A stretch of 64,000 bases of DNA from assembly GCA_002840505.1 (NCBI GenBank), contig PHBC01000001.1, positions 375,901 through 439,900 on the forward strand. The letters run 5' to 3'. This stretch comes from Deltaproteobacteria bacterium HGW-Deltaproteobacteria-2. GTDB taxonomy: Bacteria; Desulfobacterota; Syntrophia; Syntrophales; Smithellaceae. Under the pieces are notes generated by a model, which worked only from the letters and a program-made list of their open reading frames with translations, had not been told where the DNA came from and ran no database searches. Below, piece after piece: positions 57,129 through 64,000 of this stretch (its first letter is position 1; the number at the start of each line of letters is the position of its first letter). The position numbers were made by a program, and so were the translations under genes.

Positions 57129-58724
57129 ATGCTGAAATTTTTCCGCGAACATGCCCGTGGTTGGTTTATGATTGCAGTTATAGGAATCATTATTATTGTT
57201 TTTGTTCTTTACTTCGGTTCCAACAGAGGCAGTCGCATGACAGACGCAATTGCCATAGTCGATAAAAAAATAATCAGTCAAGGTGAATTTCGCAACGAAT
57301 ATGAAAAATTGATGGATATGGCACGACTTCGCTTAGGCGCAAAGCTTACTCCGGAGATACTCAAGAAAATGGATCTTAAGCGAAAAGCTTATAATGATTT
57401 GTTGAACCGGTATATTATCGCTGCCAAGGCCACTGATTTAAAGATTGAAGTTTCCGATGAGGAATTAAGAAACATAATCATGTCAATGCCGGTATTGCAG
57501 ACAAATGGTGTATTTGATGAAAGCAAATACCGGCAGATACTTCGTTACAATAGACTCTCCGCCGAAGATTTTGAAAATCTCCAAAGATCCGATATAACGG
57601 CAAGTAAAATTGATTTGATTGTGCGCGAAGGCATAAAAATCTCGGATCAGGAAGTTTATGACTTATACGCTTTACAGAATCAAAAAATCAACGTTAATTT
57701 TGTGCAAATTTCCGGGAAAGATATCAAAAAGAAAATTACGCCTACTCAAACCGAATTGGAAGATTATCTGAAGCGTAACAGCAATCTATTTCGTGTCGCT
57801 GAACAGATGAAGATTAAATATATATTTTTCGCGGGAAATTCTTTTCCTGTGGATATCAATGATGCCGACATCAGAAGCTATTACAGCAGCTACAAAGATA
57901 AATATAAGACTAAAGACGGCAAACAATTATCATTGGACAATGTTAAGGGAGATATAGTTAAGGAATTAAAGCAGTCAAGGGGTACGCAAAAAGCTTATGT
58001 AGAGGCGAAAAAGGCCCATGACATTATTTATCAAGAAGATAATATGGAGGCCTACGGTAATAAAAATAATATTAAAGTCAGCAATGTAGACTTTTTCCCG
58101 ATTAACAAGACACCTCAGGAACTTGCATCTATTAAAAATTTTGCCACTATAGTTCTGGATTTGCAGAAAGGCGATATCAGCAAGGTTATCCAGACTGAAA
58201 ACGGTTGTTATCTTTTGCAAGTTGTTGACAAGAAATCCTCTTACGTGCCGAAACTAAGCACCATAGAAAACGAAGTCAGGAACCGCTACATAGAAAACGA
58301 AGCGCAAATTCTTGCCGGAAAAGAAGCGCAGTTAATTTTAGAGAAAATAAAGTCAGGAGAAACTCTGGATAAAATCGCCAAAGAAAATGGTTTGAAAGTT
58401 AACGAAACAGGATTCTTCCAGCCCGGCAATACTATTCCCAAGTTGGGATCTAGCGAAAATGCGGCTGATGTTCTTTTTCAGCTCTCCGCCCAAAAACCCT
58501 ATGCGGAAAAGCCGCTTCTCATCAACAATGCCTATGTAATATTAAAACTTAAGGATGTGAGCAAGCTGGACGAGAAAGATTTTGAAACAAAAAAAATTAT
58601 GTACCAAAAAATACTGATTTCCATCAAAAGAGAAGAGGCCATACAGACGTGGCTGGAAGGCAATAAAACAGCCATGATCAAGGAAAAAAGGATTAAGATT
58701 AAAAAACAAATAGAAGATTTATAA
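57129..58724 (+). CDS. PpiD/SurA-type periplasmic peptidyl-prolyl isomerase
   Basis: 531 residues. An N-terminal membrane anchor (WFMIAVIGIIIIVFVLYFG, residues 13-31) precedes the SurA_N chaperone helices (GEFRNEYEKLMDMARLRLG...LKRKAYNDLLNRYIIAAKATDL) and two parvulin-like regions, one with AKEAQLILEKIKSGETLDKIAKENG. Such foldases assist outer-membrane and secreted proteins. The gene is followed by a bidirectional terminator shared with tRNA-Ala. AGGTGA precedes the ATG. Overall layout fits PpiD. Confidence 0.85.
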   Translation: MLKFFREHARGWFMIAVIGIIIIVFVLYFGSNRGSRMTDAIAIVDKKIISQGEFRNEYEKLMDMARLRLGAKLTPEILKKMDLKRKAYNDLLNRYIIAAKATDLKIEVSDEELRNIIMSMPVLQTNGVFDESKYRQILRYNRLSAEDFENLQRSDITASKIDLIVREGIKISDQEVYDLYALQNQKINVNFVQISGKDIKKKITPTQTELEDYLKRNSNLFRVAEQMKIKYIFFAGNSFPVDINDADIRSYYSSYKDKYKTKDGKQLSLDNVKGDIVKELKQSRGTQKAYVEAKKAHDIIYQEDNMEAYGNKNNIKVSNVDFFPINKTPQELASIKNFATIVLDLQKGDISKVIQTENGCYLLQVVDKKSSYVPKLSTIENEVRNRYIENEAQILAGKEAQLILEKIKSGETLDKIAKENGLKVNETGFFQPGNTIPKLGSSENAADVLFQLSAQKPYAEKPLLINNAYVILKLKDVSKLDEKDFETKKIMYQKILISIKREEAIQTWLEGNKTAMIKEKRIKIKKQIEDL

Positions 58725-58729
58725 TGTAA

Positions 58730-58769
58730 AAAGGGGATGATTTTCACCAAACCATCCCCTTTAATTTTT

Positions 58770-58770
<1 letters not shown>
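58730..58770. terminator. Bidirectional terminator between foldase gene and tRNA-Ala
   Basis: AAAGGGGATG and CATCCCCTTT form a 10-bp stem; T-tract AATTTTTT on the plus strand and CTTTTT on the minus strand. Confidence 0.85.
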
Positions 58771-58845
<75 letters not shown>

Positions 58846-58872
58846 AGTAAACTATTGACTAATTGTGTAGCC

Positions 58873-58901
58873 CATTAACACAGGCCATAATTGATTGTCA
58901 A
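58873..58901 (-). promoter_or_regulatory. Putative tRNA-Ala promoter
   Basis: Minus strand TTGACA (58896-58901) and TTAATG (58873-58878), 17 bp apart, 28 bp before the tRNA. Confidence 0.4.
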
Positions 58902-58912
58902 CAGATTTTAAC

Positions 58913-58940
58913 TTGACATTTTGTATCCCGTCTATATAAT
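58913..58940 (+). promoter_or_regulatory. tRNA-Leu promoter
   Basis: Full consensus TTGACA (58913-58918) and TATAAT (58935-58940), 16 bp apart, 10 bp before the tRNA. Confidence 0.85.
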
Positions 58941-58949
58941 CGCGCCCGT

Positions 58950-59036
58950 GCCGGAGTGGTGAAACTGGTAGACGCAGGGGACTCAAAATCCCCCGTTCGC
59001 AAGGACATCTCGGTTCGATTCCGAGCTCCGGCACCA
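58950..59036 (+). tRNA. tRNA-Leu(CAA)
   Basis: 87 nt class II tRNA with encoded CCA. GCCGGAG pairs with CTCCGGC; loop CTCAAAA gives anticodon CAA; long variable arm CGTTCGCAAGGACATCT region; T-arm GTTCGATTC. Confidence 0.95.
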
Positions 59037-59129
59037 ATTTAAAATACCATAACCAGAGAAATTATCCCTTTTATTTTCCCGCGGATTAATAATTATTTCA
59101 AGAACATGAAGAAAAGAATTTTTTTTAAT

Positions 59130-59690
59130 CTACTCATCCCGTTGCTTCTTTGCAATTACAAGACTTGTATTTAAATGATTCACTTGTTGTTTAAGTTCAT
59201 TAATTTGCTTTTGTAAATCACTAATTTGCTCCTGACATAATTGTAATGCCTGACCAGTTTCCAACGCTGTGGCGAATTGTTGAATGTTCATGTACAAAGC
59301 AACTGACAGAGATGTACCTGCATTTAAAACTTTATAAGCTTTGCCTATTGCTTCCTCAATATTTATTTTTTGCGTATCCGAGCCATAGGAATCCATAGCT
59401 TCACATACCACACCTGGTTCTGTCGGGCCGCAGATTTCCTCATACATTTTACGCGCTCCCCGGAATGGTTCACCTTGACCGGAAAGAAACCAAGCCTCAC
59501 TGAAATCAAAGTGATTGCAAAACACTTTCATAAATTCAGCGCTGGGACGTATTCTTTTAGCTCGATATTGACTAATATTACTGGTGTTTATCTTTAAAAG
59601 ACCACTCAAAGACTCGTTAGTTAACTTATCCATTTGGCAAACATAATTTATTGCCCATCTAGTGCGATTTTTTAATTCATCATCTACCAT
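59130..59690 (-). CDS. Phage CI-like repressor (HTH plus coiled coil)
   Basis: 186 residues. The N-terminal HTH (about 8-72; NYVCQMDKLTNESLSGLLKINTSNISQYRAKRIRPSAEFMKVFCNHFDFSEAWFLSGQGEPF) belongs to the bacteriophage CI repressor HTH group. The C-terminal part has no S24 peptidase motif; it ends in a coiled coil (ALQLCQEQISDLQKQINELKQQVNHLNTSLVIAKK) for oligomerisation, so RecA-stimulated cleavage is not expected. It is divergent from a Ner-like regulator across a 206-bp A/T-rich region, a phage or integrated-element layout. Confidence 0.75.
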   Translation of the reverse strand: MVDDELKNRTRWAINYVCQMDKLTNESLSGLLKINTSNISQYRAKRIRPSAEFMKVFCNHFDFSEAWFLSGQGEPFRGARKMYEEICGPTEPGVVCEAMDSYGSDTQKINIEEAIGKAYKVLNAGTSLSVALYMNIQQFATALETGQALQLCQEQISDLQKQINELKQQVNHLNTSLVIAKKQRDE

Positions 59691-59896
59691 AGATTACCTA
59701 AATTTTCCATTATTTTGCTGTAATAAAACTGTTAATCTACTTTATTTTAAATATTTTCAATAACTTATATTTAACAAAACACACTCACAAAAATATTTAA
59801 CTGTTAAGCTTAAAATTTACTTGACTTAATTAAATATTCTATTTATAATCACATTCAATATTGTAATTTTTAAGTCAAAAAAAGGAGTTTTTAACA
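59691..59896. promoter_or_regulatory. Divergent control region between repressor and Ner-like gene
   Basis: Plus-strand promoter TTGACT (59821-59826), 17 bp, TATAAT (59844-59849), with AAAGGAG before the Ner-like ATG. Direct repeats ACTGTTAATCT (59728-59738) and ACTGTTAAGCT (59800-59810) are operator candidates. The region is strongly A/T-rich compared with its surroundings. Confidence 0.55.
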
Positions 59897-60169
59897 ATGA
59901 AAAAAATTCCCCCAAACATGAAACCCAACGATATCCGGAAGGCTTTGTTGGATGCCAACGTCAAGCAAGCATCTATTGCCCGCGACCTCGGAGTATCCAA
60001 TGAAACTGTTTATAGCGTAATTGAGGGTCGCGCATCTCATCGCGTCCGGGAACACATCGCCAAAAAAATTGGAATTGACATTAAACGCATTTGGCCAAAC
60101 CCTTATCTTTTGGGCGGTCCACGCAAAGCAGGAAGACCCTTTTGCCAAGGCCATCGCAAGGAAACATAA
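59897..60169 (+). CDS. Ner/Nlp-like HTH regulator
   Basis: 90 residues. MKPNDIRKALLDANVKQASIARDLGVSNETVYSVIEGRASHRVREHIAKKIGIDIKRIWP is the Ner/SfsB-type HTH of Mu-like phages and relatives, with a basic tail (GGPRKAGRPFCQGHRKET). Ner represses early phage promoters. AAAGGAG is 9 nt upstream. With the CI-like gene opposite, it forms a genetic-switch-like pair. Confidence 0.8.
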   Translation: MKKIPPNMKPNDIRKALLDANVKQASIARDLGVSNETVYSVIEGRASHRVREHIAKKIGIDIKRIWPNPYLLGGPRKAGRPFCQGHRKET

Positions 60170-60299
60170 ACCAATTCTTAAGAATTGCGTTTTCATGACC
60201 ACTTTATAACTTAATCAAAAAGGCTTTTCAATGACTAAAAACAGAAAACCAGACTGATCAGCGCAAACGACTATTTTTAAAGAGATGGAGGACCTGGTT

Positions 60300-60482
60300 A
60301 TGAATGAGAATCTAAACTTTGCAATTGAGTTAGTAGAGGGAAAGAAAAGAGAATACAATAATATGAAAAGAAATTCAGAGGGGTTTTGTACGGGAGTAAA
60401 AGAAGCCATTAATGCGCAAATTCAGAAATGCGACACTTGTCTTGAGTATCTAAAATCAATTAACGAAAGCATAACGACGTGA
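60300..60482 (+). CDS. Small protein of unknown function
   Basis: 60 residues from ATG 60300, which has GGAGG 8 nt upstream (an ATG at 60285 is less likely). The sequence is helical and charged with three cysteines (GFCTGVKEAINAQIQKCDTCLEYLKSI). No family recognised. It follows the Ner-like gene by 130 bp and may belong to the same phage-like remnant. Confidence 0.5.
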   Translation: MNENLNFAIELVEGKKREYNNMKRNSEGFCTGVKEAINAQIQKCDTCLEYLKSINESITT

Positions 60483-60670
60483 ATACAAACTCACAATCAA
60501 GCATCCAAATGTCTGCCGCTGGCAAAAAAACTTTCCTTAAATCTTAGCAAAAGACCATAATCGATGGAGAAGATTTCGTGGAAAATTGCATATAACCATG
60601 TCTTGAATCAGCAGTCCTCAAGATCTGTCTTCCCGATATCACTCATTTGAATTTCTTCTCATTTAATATT

Positions 60671-61567
60671 CTAAGCTGTCAATTCCTCCTTCTTTTCTGA
60701 ATGCTGAAAGGATGGATGCGATCGCTTCCTTCTTTGATTGAAGGCGACAATGATTGCTTCAGTTGCTCCTTCTATTGATATTCTCTCCGTATTGATGACC
60801 ATATCATAGTGTGCGGGATCGGTGAGATCGGCATTAAAATACTTTCTTACGAACGCCCTGCGGTTACTCTCAGTTTTAACGATATATTGTTCCGCCTCGG
60901 CTTTTGTATATCCTCTGTCATCCATAAAATGTCTGATTCTTAATTCTATAGGAGCAATTATTCTGACCTTGAATGTCCTTTCCCGAGGCAAAACATAACT
61001 TGCTCCCCTGCCGACCATAATTACATTGCCGAATGCTCCAATAGTTCCCACTACTTTAGTCAGATGCTGCAAATATTCCCCCGGCCATGGACGATTTTCT
61101 CCAAATAAAGACGACAGAAGCGTTTCCCTGAATGTTACTTCTCTTTCATCAAGAGATTGTATTACCTTCCTGCTCATCTTGGCACTATCAGCAACGTGTT
61201 GGATAATCTGGCCGCCTATCAGATCCAAGCTTAGAGCCTTAGATAGTCTTCTGGCAATCTCACTTCCACCGCTTCCCGGTTCCCTCGATATAGTAATTAC
61301 CGGTCCACCTTTGAAATTCTCTATCTTGACTCCCTGTTTTAAGACTTTGTCCAGCAGTTTACGCCACTTATCCAATTGCTGCGAAACCATCTGGTCCATG
61401 ATTGTTTTTTTATCTTCCCCTTCATCAGAAACCTTTGTTTTAATAGATAAGTCCCTTGTGTAATCGGGACAATGGCTTCCAATCAAGGAGTCCTTTTCTA
61501 ATTTAAACCTTTTTTGACACTCCCTGCGCCAGGCGCAAATACCGCAAATGTGCATTTCTACTGTCAT
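60671..61567 (-). CDS. Cytidylate-kinase-like protein with N-terminal Cys cluster
   Basis: 298 residues from ATG 61567 (AAGGAAGG about 8 nt upstream; the frame is open to 61594). The N-terminus carries Cys8, Cys11, Cys17 and Cys33 (CGICAWRREC...HCPDY), a possible metal site. A linker leads to a cytidylate_kin2 domain (about 95-285; ITISREPGSGGSEIARRLSKAL, a P-loop relative, then VIMVGRGASYVL and IRHFMDDRGYTKAEAEQYI). Members are NMP-kinase folds of uncertain substrate. It starts 41 bp after the alternate gamma gene stop and is probably co-transcribed with it. Confidence 0.75.
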   Translation of the reverse strand: MTVEMHICGICAWRRECQKRFKLEKDSLIGSHCPDYTRDLSIKTKVSDEGEDKKTIMDQMVSQQLDKWRKLLDKVLKQGVKIENFKGGPVITISREPGSGGSEIARRLSKALSLDLIGGQIIQHVADSAKMSRKVIQSLDEREVTFRETLLSSLFGENRPWPGEYLQHLTKVVGTIGAFGNVIMVGRGASYVLPRERTFKVRIIAPIELRIRHFMDDRGYTKAEAEQYIVKTESNRRAFVRKYFNADLTDPAHYDMVINTERISIEGATEAIIVAFNQRRKRSHPSFQHSEKKEELTA

Positions 61568-61608
61568 GGCGATCACCTTCCTTCTTGTCGACAATAGCTT
61601 TTCGTTTG

Positions 61609-62487
61609 TTAACTCAATGCCTCAAAGCCAGCAACAATATCCAGCAGTTCTTCGGTAATTGTCATCTGACGCGTACGGTGAAACTGCACGTGCAGATCCA
61701 TCATTTGTTCTTCAATATTCTTTTCCGCGTTCTGCATCGAAGCCAGGCGACTGGCATTCTCACTGGCCAGTGATTCGGCAAACGCGCGGTAAAGCGAAAC
61801 GAAAAGATACTCTCTGATCAGCGAAGAAAAAATTTTATCGCCGTCCATACGGTAAATGGGCAAGCTCTTGGAATCCCATTTTTTACGGGCTATCTCTTTA
61901 AGCCAATCGCGATTTACAGGCAGAAGTTGAACTTTGTAAGGACGATAGTTGGAGCCGCTGATATAATCGTTGTAGAACAACATAAAATGATCAACATTCT
62001 GCTTAAAATGCCACTCTTCAATAATCATGATAATTTCCTGAACCAGCGGTGTTATGCCCGCCGTGGAACTGGGAGTGGCCAGTAATTCATCTATAGGTTG
62101 TCCGGCATCCTCTACATAATCCGCCACGCGCGCACCCACAGCCAGCACTTTGCGGTTTTCTTTTTTCACACCTGCTTCTTTGATGTTATCCAGCGCGAAA
62201 ACGGAAATCTGTTCGTTTAGTTGTCCGCACAAACCCTGATCGGAACCGAAAACTATGGCGCCCATGCGCTTAACAACCGCGTCCTTGCTTTGCATCATAG
62301 CGCCCATGCGTTCCTTGAGCACTATTTGCAGCCCCATCTCTACAGCCCGATTATAGTCCTCAAGAGACTCCACCGCTTTTTGATATTGCCGGATACTCAC
62401 GGCGGCCAGGGCTTTCATCGTTTTGACCACCGATAAAAGATCACCAGCGCTTTTAATCCTTCTTTTCAGGGACTCAGTTGTTTGCAT
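61609..62487 (-). CDS. Alternate (N-type) F-ATPase gamma subunit
   Basis: 292 residues from ATG 62487, which has GAGGAAG upstream and overlaps the alpha gene by 14 nt; a longer frame to 62508 is less likely. N-terminal [35 protein letters not shown], central [15 protein letters not shown] and the C-terminal helix [49 protein letters not shown] are gamma features but diverged from the canonical gene at 46365-47240. N-ATPases end with alpha-gamma, as here. Confidence 0.87.
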   Translation of the reverse strand: MQTTESLKRRIKSAGDLLSVVKTMKALAAVSIRQYQKAVESLEDYNRAVEMGLQIVLKERMGAMMQSKDAVVKRMGAIVFGSDQGLCGQLNEQISVFALDNIKEAGVKKENRKVLAVGARVADYVEDAGQPIDELLATPSSTAGITPLVQEIIMIIEEWHFKQNVDHFMLFYNDYISGSNYRPYKVQLLPVNRDWLKEIARKKWDSKSLPIYRMDGDKIFSSLIREYLFVSLYRAFAESLASENASRLASMQNAEKNIEEQMMDLHVQFHRTRQMTITEELLDIVAGFEALS

Positions 62488-64000
62488 TTGCTTCCTCAGC
62501 CTCTTCAAACGGCGCTATAGTCGGTTTGATTTTATTCATAATACTGTCGCGATCAGCCAGTTCCAGTTTTTTGCCAGCTTCAATGCGCCCGCACAATTCC
62601 GGCAATTGTTCATTGACGGTTTGCAACAGGTGATTCTCAACTTCGCGGACATTCTCTGTCGGCACCTTATCCAACGCTCCACCGGTCACGGAAAGCAAAG
62701 AGGCGATCTGTTCGGAGGCGCGCAGAGGCTTGTATTGACCCTGTTTGAGAATTTCACGCACACGCCAACCTCTCTCCAGGATTCGCTTCGTGCTTTCGTC
62801 AAGCCTGGTGCCGAAACGGGAAAATGATTCCAACTCTTCAAATTGCGAGTAGGAGAGCCTCAAGTCGCCCGCAACTGATCGATAAGCGGGCAACTGTGTT
62901 TTGCCGCCGACGCGCGAAACGGATTTTCCTACATCCACCGCCGGTAGAATACCTTTGCTGAAAAGAACCGGCGACAGGTAAATCTGACCATCCGTAATGG
63001 AAATCAGATTAGTCGGAATGTAAGACGACATGTCCTGCGCTTCCGTTTCCACAATAGGCAGAGAGGTGAGAGACCCGCCGCCTAATTCCGGCCGCATATG
63101 TGTGGAACGTTCCAACAGACGGGAATGGATATAGAATATATCTCCGGGGAAGGCTTCGCGTCCGGGCGGCCGCCTCAACAGAAGCGACACTTCCCTGTAA
63201 GCACGGGCATGCGATGTCAGATCGTCATAGATAATCAAAACATCACGTCCCTGTTCAACAAAATACTCTCCCATGCTCGTTGCTGCGTAAGGCGCGATAA
63301 ACTGCAGGCCCGGCGTGTCTTCACCGGTAGCCACGACGACAATACATGACCCCATTACGCCGTGATCGCGCAGATCGGCAATCACTTTAGCCACATCGGC
63401 ACTTTTTTTGCCTACGGCGCAGTAAATGGAAATAATCCCCGTTTCTTTTTGATTGATGATTGTATCAACGGCAATGGCAGTTTTGCCGGTCATTCTGTCG
63501 CCTAAGATAAGTTCGCGCTGGCCGCGTCCAATGGGAATAAGTGCGTCAACCACCTTCAGGCCGGTCTGCAGAGGAACTGTCACCGGTGAGCGATCCATAA
63601 CTGCCGGCGCTGGTCTTTCCACCGGAAGGCGCATGACTGTATTGACCTCGCCCAAACCATCAAGCGGACGCCCAAGGGGATCGACCACCCGTCCCAGAAG
63701 CCCGTCTCCCACCGGCACATCCAGAACGCGCTTGGTGCGGTGCACCTCCGATCCCACCTGCAGGTTTTCACTGGGGTCCAGAAGGATGACACCGATTTCC
63801 GTCAGGTCTATATTAAAAACAAGGCCCATATAGTTTCCCGCAAAGCGAACCAGTTCTTCCGCGCGGATATGCGGCAGACCCCCGACTCTGGCAATATCGC
63901 GGCCGACAAATTGCACCGTGCCGATTTCTAATTGTCTCAGTTCAGGATTCTGCTCGTCCAGAACCTTTTCCATGGTATCAAATGTATCATCCAGGAAAGT
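62474..64000 (-). CDS. Alternate (N-type) F-ATPase alpha subunit (probably 5'-truncated by the window)
   Basis: At least 499 residues from ATG 63973, but the frame stays open to the edge, no ribosome-binding site precedes that ATG, and alternate alpha subunits usually have more N-terminal residues, so the true start is probably outside. Seen: [19 protein letters not shown], Walker [70 protein letters not shown]. The upstream direction would hold the rest of an N-ATPase operon. Ion specificity cannot be read from alpha or gamma. Confidence 0.9.
   Translation of the reverse strand, partial: TFLDDTFDTMEKVLDEQNPELRQLEIGTVQFVGRDIARVGGLPHIRAEELVRFAGNYMGLVFNIDLTEIGVILLDPSENLQVGSEVHRTKRVLDVPVGDGLLGRVVDPLGRPLDGLGEVNTVMRLPVERPAPAVMDRSPVTVPLQTGLKVVDALIPIGRGQRELILGDRMTGKTAIAVDTIINQKETGIISIYCAVGKKSADVAKVIADLRDHGVMGSCIVVVATGEDTPGLQFIAPYAATSMGEYFVEQGRDVLIIYDDLTSHARAYREVSLLLRRPPGREAFPGDIFYIHSRLLERSTHMRPELGGGSLTSLPIVETEAQDMSSYIPTNLISITDGQIYLSPVLFSKGILPAVDVGKSVSRVGGKTQLPAYRSVAGDLRLSYSQFEELESFSRFGTRLDESTKRILERGWRVREILKQGQYKPLRASEQIASLLSVTGGALDKVPTENVREVENHLLQTVNEQLPELCGRIEAGKKLELADRDSIMNKIKPTIAPFEEAEEANANN

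Noticed and set aside
59010-60700. Attachment-site duplication of the tRNA-Leu 3' end
   Set aside because: I found no second copy of the T-arm/acceptor sequence in the following region by eye, so no att sites are claimed.

Overview
The window is a compact, gene-dense stretch of a Gram-negative anaerobe, most likely a deltaproteobacterium of the Syntrophus/Smithella type (Desulfobacterota). Evidence: outer-membrane barrel proteins with signal peptides, an mreBCD-mrdA-rodA rod-shape operon, a bactofilin, an F1 operon that carries b' and b genes but no a or c subunit genes, a second alternate (N-type) F-ATPase, a bacterial NrpR-like regulator and many low-oxygen-style flavoproteins. The lineage is an inference from gene content; no rRNA is present.

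Layout. 1-1172: end of a membrane TPR protein. 1200-8824: lexA (reverse), then pgpA, cinA, thpR, recA, recX, alaS. 8927-12895: small redox and lipid enzymes (flavodoxin-fold oxidoreductase, OsmC, SDR, AlkD-like glycosylase, enoyl-CoA hydratase) separated by repeat-rich spacers. 13080-16149: dodecin, then nrpR-gdhA (nitrogen). 16705-20787: a two-subunit aconitase X followed by a large FMN/FAD/Fe-S ene-reductase. 20868-22333: two small membrane proteins and a SET-domain protein. 22411-26879 (reverse): acyl-CoA synthetase, a three-gene MerR/flavodoxin cluster and a DUF3108 protein. 27055-33231: an arsenic/thiol-redox operon (ArsR, CxxC protein, ArsP permease, thioredoxin-fold protein, CcdA, Acr3, VKOR-DsbA fusion) followed by a radical SAM/SPASM protein. 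33342-40621: MarC, tRNA-Glu, RlmD, rhomboid and a PreP-type peptidase. 40701-44078 (reverse): a lipoprotein and two outer-membrane proteins sharing a duplicated 5' cassette. 44464-50383 (reverse): F1 plus b/b' ATP synthase operon. 50729-56943 (reverse): bactofilin and rod-shape genes. 57129-59036: PpiD/SurA-like foldase, tRNA-Ala, tRNA-Leu. 59130-60482: a phage-like divergent repressor pair and a tiny gene. 60671-64000 (reverse): alternate ATPase alpha and gamma genes followed by a cytidylate-kinase-like gene.

Regulation visible in the DNA includes a LexA-type operator inside the lexA promoter spacer (with an apparently leaderless start), a perfect dyad centred on the -10 of the ars promoter, consensus promoters for tRNA genes and several intrinsic terminators. 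Intergenic DNA carries at least four families of short dispersed repeats, some of which abut or supply stop codons.

No single wholly new system is proven here. The best candidates for unusual biology are the aconitase X/ene-reductase cluster with an altered Fe-S motif, the arsenic/thiol-redox operon with a VKOR-DsbA fusion and adjacent radical SAM protein, the MerR regulator with a free-standing copy of its own C-terminal domain, the structured element before the SDR gene and the phage-like switch beside tRNA-Leu.
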